DNA of 64,000 bases, taken from positions 311,052-375,051 of the forward strand of contig CAUYUJ010017826.1 in assembly GCA_963575745.1 (NCBI GenBank), in the 5' to 3' direction. The DNA comes from Prorocentrum cordatum (taxonomy: Eukaryota > Sar > Dinophyceae > Prorocentrales > Prorocentraceae). Every line of letters begins with the position of its first letter. Within the stretch, counting starts at the first letter, position 1. A program made the position numbers and the translations under genes. Positions 62,545 to 64,000 of this stretch are shown here, one piece after another. Below the pieces are notes generated by a model. The model did no database searches. It was given only the letters and a program-made list of their open reading frames with translations, and had not been told where the DNA came from.

Positions 62545-64000
62545 TAGGCCCAAGAGGCCCCCAGGAGCCCAAAAGAGGTCCCCAAGAGGTCCCACGGGGC
62601 TTCAAAACTGCCTCGAAACGAAGGGGGCGGACGAGGGGACCGCCCAGGAGAACCGCCGAACTCGCCCCCAAAACGGCCCGAAACGGTTCCACAAGCCCCC
62701 CGATGGCCTCCCGAGCCCTTCCCCGGCGCTCCTGAGACGCCTCAGATGGGCTTCGACTTCGACGCACATCCCCGAGAGACTTCGAAACTGCCTCAATAGG
62801 AGGGGGGTGAACGAGCAGTGCGCTGGGCCAAGCTGCTGGAGCGCTGCAAGAGCTCGGACACGAAGGCGCGGTCTCGCTGCCGCCGCCCGAGCCGCCGCCG
62901 TGTTTGTAGATTTTCGGTGCAATCTGCGCCGTTCCTCCGAGAACCATTCCAGAAAGATGTCGTGGACGGAGTCCACGGGTCAGCCCTAGTCTATACTATA
63001 TGGCCGGAGGAACCGCGTGCTGGAAGGAAATCCAGCCAAATGACTAGAAACGGCCCCAGAGGACCCCCAGCGAGGTCCAGGTCCGCCGAAGAGCGGCCAA
63101 AGAGGCCCCCAGGAGAGTCTCAGAGGGCTCCGAGACGCTGCATGATCGGCCGCAGAGCCGAAGACGGGCTCACAGAGGTCTCCAAGACGGCACATGAGGC
63201 CTGCAAGCGTATTCCCCGAGGGCCCCGAGCGGCCAAAATCATCCACTTTACGACGGTTTTGGAAGGATTTTGGCCTTCTCGCCTTTTCCGCTTTCCGACG
63301 CTCGGAGACGGCCCAAGAGGCCTCCAAGAGCGCCCCAGAACGGCCCAAGAGGTTTCCAAGAGCGCCCCAAGACAGCCCAAGAGGGCCCCAAGACGACCCA
63401 AGAGACGCTCAAGACGGCCCACGAGGGCCCGAAGACAGGCCCAAGAGGGGGCCAAGAGGGGGACCACGGACCGAAAATCCGAGCCTTCCGCCCCAAGAGG
63501 GCGCCAGGAGGCCCAAACAGGCCCCCAAGAGGCCCCAAGGGGCCGCCAAGAATCACCCGAAGAGGCCACAGGAGGCTCCCAAGGAGCCCAAACGAGGCCC
63601 CAACAGAGGCCCCAACAGCTTCCAAAATGGCCCAAAGAGGCCTCGAGCCCGCCTCCGAGCTTCCTCGCCGCGAGGGTGCCAACACGGCCCCAGACGGGCC
63701 CAGGACGGCCCAAGGCGCGCTCAAGACGGCCCAAGACGACTCCGAGACGGTCCCAGGAGGGTGGGCCCAGGACGGCCCAAGGACGCGCCCGTTCGGGGCC
63801 TCAAGACGGGCCAAGATGGCAAGAGAGTCCCAGCTGGTAAAAGTCGTTCATTTTCCATTGCTTCCTGTTACACCTTTTGCGTTTCCCGCCATTTCGGCGG
63901 TCCGATGCACCAAGAGGCCCCAGAAAGTCCCAGGATGGTCCGAGGAAACGCCCAGGAAGGCCCCAAGACGGGCCAAGACGGACCCAGCACAACCCAAGGC
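62545..64000 (+). repeat. Macrosatellite unit E, rearranged and cut by the window end
   Basis: A piece like the middle of units A-D (CAAAAGAGGTCCCCAAGAGG near 62569) is joined near 62700 to the end of the unit (GGCTTCGACTTCGACGCACA and the PPR leader, with hairpin GTGGAC-GGA-GTCCAC at 62962-62976). A zero-motif junction follows (CCTAGTCTATACTATATGGC). From about 63240 sequence of block b begins again (TTTACGACGGTTTTGGAAGG) and runs to the window end, so another unit probably continues beyond. Confidence 0.82.

Overview
This window looks like nuclear DNA of a core dinoflagellate of the Symbiodinium, Polarella or Prorocentrum kind. The base composition is very GC-rich. Pentatricopeptide repeats of the dinoflagellate type (SYNAGISACEKGEQW) occur many times. 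Near-exact copies of the 22-nt dinoflagellate spliced leader (DinoSL) are fossilised in genomic DNA at three places. Most of the sequence is tandem repeats of every scale. No rRNA, tRNA, bacterial operon or CRISPR array was seen. Most long reading frames are open only because the repeats are GC-rich and lack stop codons, so few genes are called.

Layout. 1-3.4 kb: a TGTGAATG minisatellite interrupted by an inverted-repeat-flanked GGGACAGTGG minisatellite. 3.4-12.9 kb: mostly unannotatable sequence with microsatellites, a perfect 25-bp hairpin and small tandem repeats. 12.9-14.1 kb: a minus-strand, apparently retroposed and frameshifted gene headed by a spliced-leader relict. 14.2-17.9 kb: a foldback repeat, a GGCGAC hexanucleotide array and a TTGG-based composite VNTR. 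17.9-20.1 kb: a plausible plus-strand gene, interrupted or preceded by a 238-bp terminal-inverted-repeat element with a near target-site duplication. 20.3-23.4 kb: a tandem 1.4-kb segmental duplication. 23.9-24.9 kb: an 83-bp satellite of 12 copies. 25-27.6 kb: microsatellites. 27.6-28.2 kb: a PPR gene headed by four tandem spliced-leader relicts. 28.2-30.4 kb: a satellite of about 187 bp with a hairpin in nearly every monomer.

31-64 kb: a field of degenerate CAAGACGGCCC-type repeat punctuated by PPR cassettes with 0, 1, 2, 3 or 4 motifs. A macrosatellite of about 3.05 kb (copies A to D plus a rearranged E) carries PPR leaders at its junctions. Three short coding-like islands stand out from the repeats: a minus-strand gene at 35.5-36.1 kb with a full-length spliced-leader relict, a minus-strand cysteine-containing exon at 43.6-43.9 kb, and a Cys-rich fragment at 52.1-52.5 kb.

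How the parts relate. The spliced-leader relicts indicate that at least three loci came from reverse-transcribed mRNAs. The PPR cassettes share constant edges: a hairpin on the 5' side whose stem sequence varies while its pairing is kept, and a +2 frame junction on the 3' side. Motif number between these edges varies from zero to four. The cassettes therefore appear to have spread and changed length as units, and many are decayed. No metabolic pathway can be read from the window.
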